Shown here piece after piece: positions 22,757 through 33,936 of a DNA stretch of 64,000 bases. The notes beneath the pieces are model-generated. The model did not search any database, had not been told where the DNA came from, and saw only the letters and a list, made by a program, of their open reading frames with translations. This stretch comes from Trifolium pratense (taxonomy: Eukaryota > Streptophyta > Magnoliopsida > Fabales > Fabaceae). Each line of letters begins with the position of its first letter. The first letter of the stretch is position 1. The DNA lies in the NCBI RefSeq assembly GCF_020283565.1, contig NC_060059.1:2301501-2365500 (forward strand), given 5' to 3'. The translations under genes and the position numbers were made by a program.

Positions 22757-23140
22757 TGTGGATGGTGCTAGCCGGAGAGGGCTTCTTAGAAACTCCAATG
22801 ATCACTGGAGGGGTGGTTTCTCGCGAAACATGAGACGGTGCAATGCTTATCTCGCAGAGCTATGAGGAGTCTTTGCATTTTGTGTGTGAAAGATGTGTTA
22901 CTAAGATGAAGGTTCACGTAGACTCTATTATTGTTGTTCGGACACTTAATAGCTCTAATGATAGCAGTGTTCTTGGGTGGAGGTTTATTCAAGAAATTCG
23001 TAGGTTTTTTATCTTTAAATTGAGATATCATAGTGTGTCACTCATACCGTAAGGTGAACTCTCGTGTGGATGCTCTTATCAACACGAGATGCGATCGCGG
23101 TCTTGAACTTCGTGTGTCCGAGCAATTCTAGATTGAGTAA
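22757..23140 (+). pseudogene. Degraded LINE-type RNase H domain fragment
   Basis: Three-frame reading gives pieces of an RNase H-like (RVT_3) domain: DGASRRGLLRNSNDHWRGGF, then NAYLAEL, then KMKVHVDSIIVVRTLNSS and SSVLGWRFIQEIRR. This is the usual order in the RNase H tail of plant L1-type retrotransposons and their domesticated relatives. Frameshifts and stops break it. There is no intact reverse transcriptase nearby. Confidence 0.75.
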
Positions 23141-23199
23141 CTTGTCCCCATCAACTTTTTTGTGTCAAACGCTATCAACTTTTTTATTATGTAAAAAGT

Positions 23200-23655
23200 G
23201 TTGAGTCTTATAAATTTGAGTGAATGTAGTCTTTTTACATCTAATTTTTATTTAATTTTCATTTTTAAAATTCACTGTAGTATTAATTTTTATGGTTCAG
23301 GGGTCAAGAGAGAATTCACTCTTAATCTTTATCATTTTATTTCGTCAATAATACTATTAAAAATTTGTTGCAAAGAGTAAAATAAATCGAATGAAATAAT
23401 AAATAGTTAAGCGTATTATAAGACGGAGATAAACATAATGTATTCATTTTATTCATATGTGTAAATAACTTAAATTAAATTAAATTGAAAAAAAAAAAAG
23501 AAAAAAAAAGAAGAGAGTAACTACAAAAGTAGTAGTAATAACACCTGAATTGAAAGTGGCTTTATAATGAAACATTACATGCAAAAATCAAAATAGAAAA
23601 AAAAGAAACAAATCCTTGTAAGAAAACATTGGTAGGTTAAGACATCTTGAAGCTT
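23200..23655. other. 3' flank of C4H, no gene seen
   Basis: AT-rich sequence with poly(A) runs near 23488-23512. The part next to 23655 is probably the C4H 3' UTR. Confidence 0.45.
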
Positions 23656-25582
23656 CTAATGAATTGGTTGGAACAAAACAGTGGAATGGTTAGCAATATG
23701 CAAACTAAATTGTCCACCTTTTTCACTAACATCAATCTTAGTCCCATTTGGACCATTCATCTCAAAATTTGACACCAACTTTGCAATAACCAATCCCAAT
23801 ATTGGCAATGCAAGTATAATTCCAGGACAACTTCTTCTTCCAACACCAAATGGCACAAATCTAAAATCAACTTTCCCTCCACCAGCAACAGCATCAATTC
23901 CATTTTCCTCTTCCAAAAATCTCTCTGGCCTAAACTCTTCTGGTATTTCCCACCATAATGGATTATTTGCAAGCCACCATGCATTAACAACTACCTTAGA
24001 CTCTTTAGGAATAGTATACTCTCCTAACTTAGCTTCTTCAAGATTCATGTGAGGTACTAATAGTGGTATTGGTGTATGCAACCTTAATATTTCTTTCAAT
24101 GTGGCTTGTAAATATGGTAATTGGTGTAGATTTGATTCTGTAACTTGTTCGCCTTTAAGCACTTCTGATATCTCGTCGCGTATTTTGGTTTGGACTTTTG
24201 GATGATTCACTAACTCAGCTATTGCCCATTCCATTGACCATAGTGTTGTCTCTATTGCAGCAACGTTTATGTTTTCTACTATGTAAGTCACATTCTCTTC
24301 ACTTATTTCTCCTTTCATCTCAGCATCTATTATGTGATCAATTGCACATATTATCTCATGCTTCTCCCCATTGGCTGCCATTGTTTTTCTGTACAAAATC
24401 AAATAAACTTAAACTATGTTAATATAAATTGAAATAAGTTGAAAGTAAATAAATAAGATTTCTGTGGATATATTTTAGGAAGTACTTATATGAAAATCAT
24501 TTTATTTTATATATTTTATCTTTTATTATAAAAATAATTTATACATAAGCATCGACGCGTACCCCGGGGCACTTGTACGCACCAGGTACATATACTTCAT
24601 CATTTTAGGAGTACTCATACTTCACACCGATAAGATAATCGAATATACTATAAGTACTTCATAAAATTGTTTATCCAAAAAGGAACTAAACTAATGTTAA
24701 TGGATTAATAACTTACCTCCTCTTCTCAATAAAGTAGTTGTTGAAAAATGCAAGCCTCCTAGTTTGCAAGTCTTTGCACTTGTTAAGGTACCCTCTCAAA
24801 AATGGCCTAAGCAAAGGTATAAAATCACCATAATTGTACTCAAAACTCTGTGCCAAACGGCTTCTCTCAGAGTTAAACCTTGTAGCTTGAATGAATAAAG
24901 GATCTTCTTGAGACTCAAATTTGGAATCAAACATCATTCTATACATGATATTATACAACATCAATTGAAGACGTTTTCTTATAACAATCCCTTCACTTCT
25001 AACAATCTCATTAGCCTTAAGATCTTTCACAACTAAATCCATCTCTTGTTCCCACATGTTACTATAATTATTCACAACTTTGTTAGTGAAAAATGGCAAT
25101 GTCATGATTCTTCGCATTTTACGCCAATGATCACCATAGACAGTGAAAACCATGTCTTGTCCATTACCAGTGAAGATATCAAAGACAACATTACGAGGAC
25201 GAGAACCGAATTCGACACCTTGTGAATGAAGTACTTGTGTTGCAAGGTTTGGATCAGAGACAACAACCAAGTTTTTGGAACCAAGTTTGAGTAGGAAAAG
25301 TGATCCATAAGTTTGTGACATGGATGCAAGAATACGATGATTAAGATCATTGCCAACTTGAAGCCAATTTCCAAATATAGGAACAGAAAAAGGGCTTGGA
25401 GGTGAAGAATTTTGCTTGGAATGAGTTAAGTATATGTATGACAATAAGATTATGAGAGAGACACTAGCAATTGAAGTTGATAGAGATGAATATGAAGAAA
25501 AGAGTTTTGTAGTAATTATTGGAATGAGTATAGCAAAAAGAGTGAAAAAGATTGATTTTTTTGTGATTTGAAGGAGACCCAT
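23656..25582 (-). CDS. C4H: Cinnamate 4-hydroxylase, CYP73A (class II-like)
   Basis: Two exons, 25582-24717 and 24388-23656, join in phase to give 532 residues. Seen: a long hydrophobic N-terminus (two stretches in about the first 55 residues), a proline-rich hinge [17 protein letters not shown], the I-helix [20 protein letters not shown], the ExxR motif in LKEILRLH, and the haem loop [20 protein letters not shown]. Role: an ER-anchored P450 that converts trans-cinnamate to p-coumarate, the second step of the phenylpropanoid pathway to lignin, flavonoids and isoflavonoids. It is longer than the roughly 505 residues of common C4H, and the extra is at the N-terminus, as in class II C4H. It has one intron; from memory Arabidopsis C4H has two. 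The I-helix reads WSMEWAIAE where I recall WSIEWGIAE. Confidence 0.95.
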
Positions 25583-25663
25583 GTTTTGATTTGTGATGAA
25601 ATAATATTTTTTGAATGGATGGAGAATTGTGTTGGGTTTGATTTGATTAAGGAAATGAGTTTG

Positions 25664-25702
25664 TTTATATATATGTTGGGGGTGACTAGGGTCTAGGTAG
25701 GT
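25664..25702 (-). promoter_or_regulatory. C4H core promoter: TATA box and AC-I element
   Basis: On the minus strand, ACCTACC (25702-25696) lies just upstream of TATATATAA (about 25672-25664), which is about 82 bp before the ATG. ACCTACC is the AC-I element bound by R2R3-MYBs in many phenylpropanoid promoters. A related CCTACCTTGG is at about 25763-25772. Confidence 0.65.
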
Positions 25703-25779
25703 GTTATTGTCCCATGGTTTGTGATGAATCCATGGGCTGTATTAATATTTCAAATTTTCAACCAAGGTAGGAAGGATTA

Positions 25780-26330
25780 AAATGTGAATATGATATATAC
25801 TAGTAGGTGAATAAAGTAACAAATTTTTTAAGTCAAGGCCAAGAGTTTGGTGAGAATATGAAATGAAATAAAATATTTTCTCCGGTCTTTAATACAATAA
25901 GAATTTCAATTTTTAGATATAATGAAATATAAATGTATTTAAACAATAATATAGTCTTGATACATTAATATTTTAATATATCTAAAAAGTGAATTTCTTA
26001 TAATTAGAGAGAATAAGTTGCAGTCTTTGCAGACATGACCAAGTGGGTATATTCCAAATTTTCAATTATATTTGATTTAGTCAACTAAGCCAACCGTGGG
26101 TATGTACAATATAATGATTGATTATGTTATGCCCAATTTGTAGTCATTGAAAATCAACAAAGTAGTGTTGCATTGGGTTAAAAGTTAGCACAATTGTTCG
26201 TGGATGATAATGTATTTGTTAGGCATAATAATTTATTGAAATTTTGAAGTAATATTTTTAAAAGAATTAATTTTGCAATCTATAAAAGATTAACAACACT
26301 ATTCGTTCCTACAAATAATGTGAGAAAAAA
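25780..26330. other. Intergenic with a decayed Stowaway-like stretch
   Basis: The segment 25878-26012 reads CTCCGGTCTTTAATACAATA near its left end and TTCTTATAATTAGAGAGAAT near its right end, resembling the Stowaway element in PP2AA but with degraded ends. No gene is seen. Confidence 0.4.
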
Positions 26331-26420
26331 AATAAAATATCATTGCTCGATATTTGTATCATTTATGATCTAATCTTGTACTCCATAAACGATACAAATA
26401 TCGAGCAATGATATTTTATT
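26331..26420. repeat. Near-perfect 90-bp hairpin
   Basis: 30-bp arms 26331-26360 and 26391-26420 are exact inverted copies (both contain ATTGCTCGATATTTGTATC or its complement). Pairing continues inward with one mismatch (ATTTATG / CATAAAC), leaving a loop of about 15-20 bases. A further partial copy of the ATTGCTCG motif lies at about 26437 and 26459. Confidence 0.85.
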
Positions 26421-27175
26421 AATAGAATTGTATCGTTTATTGCTCGTTATTATTTTTAATTGCTCGATATATGTAGTTAAAGAAAAACCGCAATTAAAAA
26501 AAATCTAATTATTTAACATTATTTTAATAGAATTGTATTTTTTTCGTCAGACATGATTTAAAAAAATGTTACAATCTCGAGAGAAATTTGCTCTTTAGGC
26601 TCCCTAAAATGCTCTCAAGTCCCTAAAAATTCAAAAATACCCTCAATCTAGACCAAATTTTGTTTGAAACAATATAATCTGAAACAATCTTTAATTTTAG
26701 AACCTACGATATGAAAATAGACAATTTTGTAATCTACGTTCCGTAATGGTTTTATATGACGAAAAAGTAGGAACCTAGCATCGTTTATGTTTTATTCGGT
26801 TTGCTCATAATAAAATGATAAATTTCAAAATTATGCGTTTTTGGAACCTACGTTTTGAAATGACCTAAAGAATAATTTCGCAAGTTTGGATGTCTGAGAT
26901 CAATATAGGATGTCAGAAGAATAATTTTCATCTAGAGAAGAATGTCTATGGCCCATGGGCCATTCGTTGTGTAGTTTCTTGACTTTTTCCTAACCAAATG
27001 ATCCATAAGTAACTGAGTCATTCCTTCTTTAACAAAATTTATCTGAGATATCATTGCCAAAAATAAATAAATAAATAATTTTCGAGGTATTGTACTATTA
27101 TTTAAGAATTGATAATTTTCTGTTGTTGATAATTTTAAAATAAAGGTACAATAGCTCAAATATTAATTAATTTAT
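26421..27175. other. Intergenic, no gene seen
   Basis: AT-rich. The 75-codon minus-strand frame at 26932-27159 has no recognisable features. Confidence 0.5.
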
Positions 27176-27337
27176 GGATCATGCTAACTAGTGCCTCTAG
27201 AGCACTAGTTAAGAAAAAAATATGAAAAATTGCATCGAAAAAAATAATTTTTTTAAATACATTACACAAATTCTAAAATTGTACTATTATCTTTAGTTTA
27301 TTGACTAGTGCAACTAAGACACTATTTAGCATTTTCC
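27176..27337. mobile_element. MITE related to the 38385 element
   Basis: The ends GGATCATGCTAACTAGTGCC and GTGCAACTAAGACACTATTTAGCATTTTCC are inverted and share the GCTAAC.AGTGC theme with the elements at 38385 and 41831. The flanks TTAATTTAT and TTAATTATT agree at 7 of 9 positions, suggesting an old 9-bp duplication. Confidence 0.6.
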
Positions 27338-27789
27338 TTAATTATTTCTCGATGTGGTTTTTTTATAATGCCTCATTTTTTTAAAGAATAATGCGTGACT
27401 TTTTTATCCTGTGCACCTGGTTAAAAATGAGGATATTTTTATTCTCTTATTACACCTGTAATATTCGTCGATCACAAAATAGATATTTTATGACTAACAC
27501 TTCTTTTTACAGGAGAAGACTAACACTTGAAAGTAAATTTTTCATATTAACCCTTTGTAATCTCGTATTCAACCTAGTGGAAAAAATTGCTTGAATTTAG
27601 AAAGAAGAGATAGAAAACAATAATAAAGTTATGACCACATAGAGGATGTAGATCAAACAAAAATGAAAAACAAATTTATGAGCTTAAGCTTCTAATTTTA
27701 TTGTGGCCTAGGTGACTTTGAGGGTGACATATTAAGTGTTGGTTTCAAGTAGTGATGCTTAAGGTATAATATATGTTTTTTGGCCACCA

Positions 27790-28025
27790 AATCCGACATT
27801 AGACACCATATGAAAATACAGTTTTGTGCGACATACATTATACGGTGTTTCATTTTATGTAAAAATAGTACAATGTAATGTGTTAAAAGCAAGCAAAATA
27901 GACCCCGAATTTTGTCCGACATATGTCATGTGGTGTCCCATTTATGTAAAAATAACAACTCTAAGAGACAAAATAAATATTACCATGCAATGTGTCAAAA
28001 GCCAGCAAAATAAATCCCAAAAAAA
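27790..28025. repeat. Two diverged copies of a roughly 120-bp sequence
   Basis: The series GACAT..GT..GGTGT(T/C)(T/C)CAT, then TATGTAAAAATA, then CAATGTGT(T/C)AAAAGC(A/C)AGCAAAATA occurs twice. The copies are separated by an insertion of about 40 bp in the second. No coding potential. Confidence 0.6.
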
Positions 28026-28194
28026 TATATTTATGGATGGTAAAGGATAAAGTAAACATATGATATATGCAATAATAAAACCTTATGAAGCCAAAATTTA
28101 ATTGTTGAGGCATTTACAAGCTTAGCCTTAGGTTGCAAGCAAAACAAAACTCAAGACATATGCTACAATACATACACACTCAAATCATACTTAC

Positions 28195-29906
28195 TCAATA
28201 ACCTTGTACCTTTCTAGTCCTCACTGACAATGGCCTCTTCTCCAAATCAATAAAAGGTTCACTCTGCATCTTGGATTCCAATACAACTCCAGAAACAACC
28301 TTAATTTCTGCATCCATTGAATCAACAATCTCATCAGCATCTGAATTTGAACCACTATTTGCCTTCTCTGACATAGCTTTAACAGAATCATGTCCATTCG
28401 ACATTTTTCTTGGTTGAGGGCTTGAACTATTATGGCCATCATCATGATCATCATCATCATCATCATGTGATTGAAATCTTGAAAGTTCCACAGCTGCTCT
28501 TGCAGCAGCTGCGGCATATGCAGCTGACTCAAAAGCTGCTTGTGCTGCATCAGCTACATCCTTATATTTTTTCTTTCCCTTAAAGGAATCAGAAAACTCA
28601 TCACCTTTTCCTTCGTTAACCGAAATTTGGACATTCCCTTCTTCCCTTATCTCAGGCTTGTGCTTGTTTTGTTTTTCCCCATTTGTTACCTGTTCCTGCT
28701 CATAACAAATTCGCAACATCACAACAACCTTCTTAAATACTTTTTGTTTAATGTTTCAAATTACAGTAAGTTTGATGAAATCGCGGTGACATTGTTATTT
28801 TGTCAAAACTACAAAGTTAGTATACTTTTGACAAAATCACGGTTAGGCACTATATTCTGTCAAACTTGCCGTCAATACAAAGATACATGTTACTGATGTA
28901 AGTATGATAGACAATGAGATTGCATTAATTTTGTACCTCGCCTATAGTTGAAGAAACTTGTTCAAGCTGTAGAGTAATATTGTTCTCAGAAGCAATTTCC
29001 TTGAGAACCTTCATTCTGTTTTCTAAGCTCGGCATCCTCGTTGAAAGCTTCGTAATTATCTATAAAATATTCAAAATACTATATAAGATTCCAGGTATAT
29101 ATACCCCAGGAAAACAAAATTCCTCAAAAAGGTTCTAATGATTTTACACAAATTCGATACTACTAACAAGTAATCATACAATTCGGATTAAACTAAATCA
29201 TCATTTAGTCATTGAAATGGTGAGGATTAGTCAATTTGATTGAATTGAAATAATGATATGAAAAATATATATACCTTAGGCTGGACTTTACAGTTGTTCC
29301 TCAACTCGATAGCACGAGCAGCGAATTCTTTCCCAAATCTAGAAGTAAGAATTGTACGAATTTCTTGAATCTCTGGAAAATCTCCACACCTTGATGCCGC
29401 GTACAGTATTCCTGATGCTGCCTCCTCTAGTTCTTCAGGACATTCTCTATAAAAATAAGAAAATAATTTCAACAAAACACAAGCAATTGATGATGAACAA
29501 AATTAAAGTTGAATTGAACAATTACCTTTGTTGTGCAATGAGATGGATCCTTTCAATCAAGAGGTTGAAATATCCTTCAATTTCATCATACACATCCAAT
29601 ATATTCTGCTCCTTGATCACATGCTCAACCTATACAAATCAACGACGATGATGATTACGATTATAACTAACTAGTAACTACCTTAAACAATATCAAAACT
29701 ATAATGATTGTAATTACTCGAAGGAGAGCGCGTTGATGGTGATCAGGAAGTTGGAGGAGTTGAAGAACATCAGAACGGGCTTGTCTTAGACGCACGTTAC
29801 GCTGATTCTTTAGAACAGCGAGACGAGAGATGGCGAGATTAATTGTTGGTTTAAATTTATCAGTTTTGAAGTTTCTACCCAACAATGCATCAAGTTTCTT
29901 GCCCAT
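28195..29906 (-). CDS. IST1-like protein (ESCRT-III/Vps4 regulator)
   Basis: Five exons: 29906-29718, 29629-29526, 29446-29275, 29059-28937 and 28695-28195, in phase, for 362 residues. The N-terminal half is an IST1 domain: MGKKLDALLGRNFKTDKFK, then LAISRLAVLKNQR, RQARSDVLQLL, ECPEELEEAASGILYAASRC and FGKEFAARAIE. The C-terminal half is low complexity: an alanine-rich helix (AAFESAAYAAAAARAAVEL), an aspartate/histidine run and acidic stretches. Role: IST1 family members bind ESCRT-III and Vps4/SKD1 and tune multivesicular-body formation at endosomes. AAQAAFESAAYAAAAARAAVEL-like segments recur in plant IST1-like proteins. The tail ends in RKVQGY; I do not recognise a clear MIT-interacting motif there. 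Which paralogue it represents is not clear. Confidence 0.92.
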
Positions 29907-32700
29907 ATCAAAATTTGATTAATATGAACAAGAATGAAAAAACTGAAAAGAGAAGAGTAGAGGAATGAACACAGTCACGTCTACTAGCAGGTGTTATATA
30001 TATAATAACAATTAATTAAAAAAAAATTGTAATATTAGTCGATCGAATGTATGTTTGCTTATGAGAGAAGGTTTAATGCAAATTAGGAAAAGTGTTGTTG
30101 TTAATTAACGCGGTTGGCGTGTGAACATTCATTTATTCCAAAGCTAATTTCCCCTCATTTGCCAGTTGCCACCTTCCTAGAAAAGACTCACAATTTAAGA
30201 CAATACCAATACTGCTTTTCTTTCTAAAATCAAAACAAGAAATAAAGCAAATGGAGTCTACTATTTATGAAAAATATATTTGATTTTTTTTAAGAAGCTA
30301 AATTAATCCATCCAAATTGACTAGAGAAAATCGAACCTGATAACTTAAGAAGATATATCATCAGACCAACCCAAGTGGAAAGGCAATTCAATAAATTGAG
30401 AATTCATTCATAGAAAATCGCAATCCGACAATAATTTCTTTTCCTTTATTTTTTTTCTTTCGTGTTAAAGAATTTGGCCACACAACTCAACCATGTACTA
30501 AGAGAAAACGCAATGACTGAGTATTGTAGGTACAAACCATGCATTTGTCATGTGAGTTCGTCATTTAAAAATTATAGGTTGTAAATTTACTTATTTTCGT
30601 TGGTTCAATCGGTAGAAAAAATTAATATTAGAATAAAGTAAACTCTTGAAATAAGGAGGTTAACAAAAGAGATTAAATTTCACATCGCAACGAACTAATT
30701 CTTTTTTGACGAACTAATTCTTAAATTTCAATTAAAAGAGATATAATATGTACTTAATATTTGGATTACTTTCGATGAAACACAATGTATGAATTTTATT
30801 TTAGGGTTAAATTCATTCAACTCACTAGAACTTTTAGTGTAAATTTGCAATTAGTATAGTTGTGGCAAACGGAGATTAATTTGTAAAACAACCCATAATG
30901 TTTTTTTTTTCAGCATGGGACGTGGAAAACTTCACATTGAAGTTGTGCCTTAGAAAATCCCAAGACAATAAAGAATGTTTGATTTGATCAAGAAATGTTT
31001 AGCTTTTAAAACTTGAAAGCAGAAGTTGTATATAAGCTGACCCACCGATGGCACATTCGTCAATAGATCACCCCACACGCCTTAGACAATTCCAAGTTTC
31101 AGCACAAACTTCATAACTCATCCAGAAGATTAGTGAGTATCAAGTTTTAAAAAATAAACATACATCCATTTTTGTCCATAAATATGTGAGGCATTGTCAC
31201 CATATTTATTAAATTAAATGTATCAAAATTACAAACATATCTTTAATATCTCTTTTGTTGGTAAATTATATGATCTAAATTGACAAATAAAGAATACGTT
31301 CAGAAATTAAATTAACTATCTAAAAATATATTTGAAGATCAAAATACATAAAATAGACACTTATAAATGTATTTGTAAGTTAGATACATTTTGAGATCAT
31401 AGTAATAGCTTCCCTAACATTTAGAAACAAAAGTAGCTGTTTGCGCCAAAGAAAAAAATCAGCAAAAAAACAGTATTATCTTGTTGCATTAGTAGTCCAT
31501 TATCCATATAACGGAGCAAGTAAAACTTGCTTTTTCTTTTTATATTTTTCGTCCAATGACTTGTTTATTTAATGTTAGTGTGTCGACCGGGGTGTATACT
31601 TCACATTTACAGTTTACACCTTATAGTAAGTTAATGATTCGGCTAAAATTTATATCCACTAGACTACTTAACCAAAAATGTATATTGAGACATAGTAATC
31701 ATTTCTTTGACATTGAAAATGTATGTTGTACTTAATACTAATATATATATTAGTATTAGGTTACCTTTATCTTTTTTAACAATAAAACCATATTCGTTTT
31801 TCTAAACCCCAAGGTTATGCTTGAGCCAATGGCCAATTCTTTAAAAAATATAATAAAAATTAGTGTGAAGGATGGTGCATGAATTTAAGATAGAGAAACG
31901 TTATAACTCAAAGAGCTACAAAATGATTTACATTTACTTCTGGAAAGAAAATCCATAACTAGGGGCATAATCAAATATGAATATTAAAGTTGGAAGACGG
32001 TCCAGAGAATGAAATTAAACGAACTGCTTTACTTCATTGGTTATATGAACTCCATGGATTAACAATTGCTAATCTTTTTTTTAAAAAAGAATTAATAATT
32101 AGTGTTGTAATAGTATAGTGATGATTGAATAAGAAAACAAGAACAAGTATAAAACTCGTTTTCCACATTCTATTAATGGGTGCTTTAATTTCTGGCATCC
32201 AATTGGTGAAAACATTGTCTTCAAGATCAACATCTATTCTTCAAAAATAAAAAATAAAAAAATATCAACATCCATTCTCGGGGATTGTCGCTGAGCAGTC
32301 CAGCAGGGAGTAGAAGACAGAGCTATTTTAATTGTATAGTCTTCGCTGTTTGGGTACATAAGTGTGTTAATTGAATTTGAAGGCATCGTACTTCATGGCA
32401 AGGTTTGAAGTTGTTCTGGGGAAGGGAAGTTAACCACCCAAGGAAGGTTCGTTAACATATGACGATTTTTTTGGCATACATATTACAAAAAATTTATTAA
32501 CCAACGCAGAGTATCCGAATATATAAGATGCTTGTCTTTATGGGAAGGCAATAGGACAATATTTATTTGAAAGCAAGCAAGCAAATGCAGCTGCCACCAA
32601 TTTAGTTCCAAGTTAATCTCAAAGTTCTCGGTCTCCCTCAATTGAAATCCATCGGATCAGGAAAAATAACCATTGTAAACAAATTAGTAAAGTTAAATGT
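29907..32700. other. Long intergenic stretch, no gene seen
   Basis: About 2.8 kb, AT-rich, with no open frame above 60 codons worth defending. It holds the IST1-like promoter near 29907-30150 and a 24-bp palindrome of the form AATACTAATAT/ATATTAGTATT around 31736-31760. Confidence 0.5.
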
Positions 32701-32736
32701 TAGTCAAGAAGAAAAAAAAAACTCCAGAAAATACTC

Positions 32737-32848
32737 CATTGTGAATAGGTTCTTGTTCATGTTTGAACAAGCAGAGTACTTACCATTGTGAATAGGTTCT
32801 TGTTCATGTTTGAACAAGCAGAGTACCTACCATTGTGAATAGTGCATG
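32737..32848. repeat. Tandem repeat, 47-bp unit, about 2.4 copies
   Basis: The unit starting CCATTGTGAATAGGTTCTTG and ending GCAGAGTACTTA is repeated with one base change (ACTTA/ACCTA). A third copy is cut after CATTGTGAATAG. Confidence 0.85.
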
Positions 32849-33419
32849 ACAACATCATGGCTGAGTGTATGCCAAAGAAGCCGGAATTTGATCCCAGACA
32901 CATTTTGGAAATGTAATAGTAATACTATACCATTTTTGTTTACAGAACTTCATACTATGCCCCAGGAAATGCAAATGCTCAGTCTAATAAATCTTGTTTT
33001 AAGAATACACCTCCTTGTTTCATAAATGGATCAGAGACATTAGTAATTGGTATGATTTGATTTGATTTCAATCAAATAGCTTGTTAACACTATAATGTAT
33101 GCTTCACTCAAGCTGATTCTAAAATCCAATACAACAAACCTTCATGAGAGAAAAAGGGTGATGATTTCTCTACTAGAGAAACATGAGAGAAAAAATTGGA
33201 GGCAATCCTTTCCAGTAGCGGGGTGACAGATATTTGATAAAAAAATTTGACAAATTAGATGAATAATACTATAAATAAATATTTAATGTGAAGTTAAGCA
33301 AATAACTAAAAACTCAATTCATAATCAGCAATAAAAAATCATCAAGTCTTATTCAAAACATAGACTTAAATATCAACAGAAGTTAGGGAAACAAAGAAGC
33401 CCAAGTCAGTCTTTAAGGC

Positions 33420-33928
33420 TAATCTTCACGAAACAGAGGTGTAAAACAAAAATAATGAAACATGAGGTGGAAAAAAACAGGAGGAAAAATAAAAAATAAA
33501 AGAAGACAAGACAAAACAGGTAGGAAAACAAGAACGAAGGAAACTGAAAACAAAGGAGAAAACAAGATTCTGGTGGCTTGCGGAAGCTGGACGTTGGTGC
33601 TCTGCTGGCTCGCAGAAGAGGGAAGACAAATGTTCTCTGCGAGCGCAGAGAAGAGGACTAAGGTTCATGTGCAAAAACCGCAAAATACCCCCACAGCATT
33701 TAAAAAGTAAGGCCAGTCTGGGTTTTTTTTGGTAGAATAGCCACCACGCTGGTTTTTCCCCAGCCAAATCACATGTGCATTTGCGAAACACGCTATGCAA
33801 CCTACGAACACGCAGAGAATAGCAGCAACTTTAATACTTGCCGCACCGAACCACTCCGCCATGGGCAGCAACTGCACCACCACGCTCCAGAGTGATAGCA
33901 CCGCTAAACACCGCTATTGACTACCTAG
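33420..33928. mobile_element. Possible hAT-like non-autonomous element (one end only)
   Basis: The right end, read on the minus strand, starts CTAGGTAGTCAATAGCGGTG and continues with GCGGTGCTATC. This resembles the left terminus of the element at 51107 (CTAGGATGTTAATAGCGGCG). The opposite end and a target duplication were not found, so the left boundary is arbitrary. Open frames on both strands here are not gene-like. Confidence 0.4.
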
Positions 33929-33936
33929 AGCAAAAC

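Noticed and set aside
23681..24052. 123-codon plus-strand frame
   Set aside because: Antisense to the haem-binding exon of C4H.
33426..33901. Protein-coding gene in overlapping frames on both strands
   Set aside because: The frames overlap a hAT-like repeat end, have no splice partners and show no domain.
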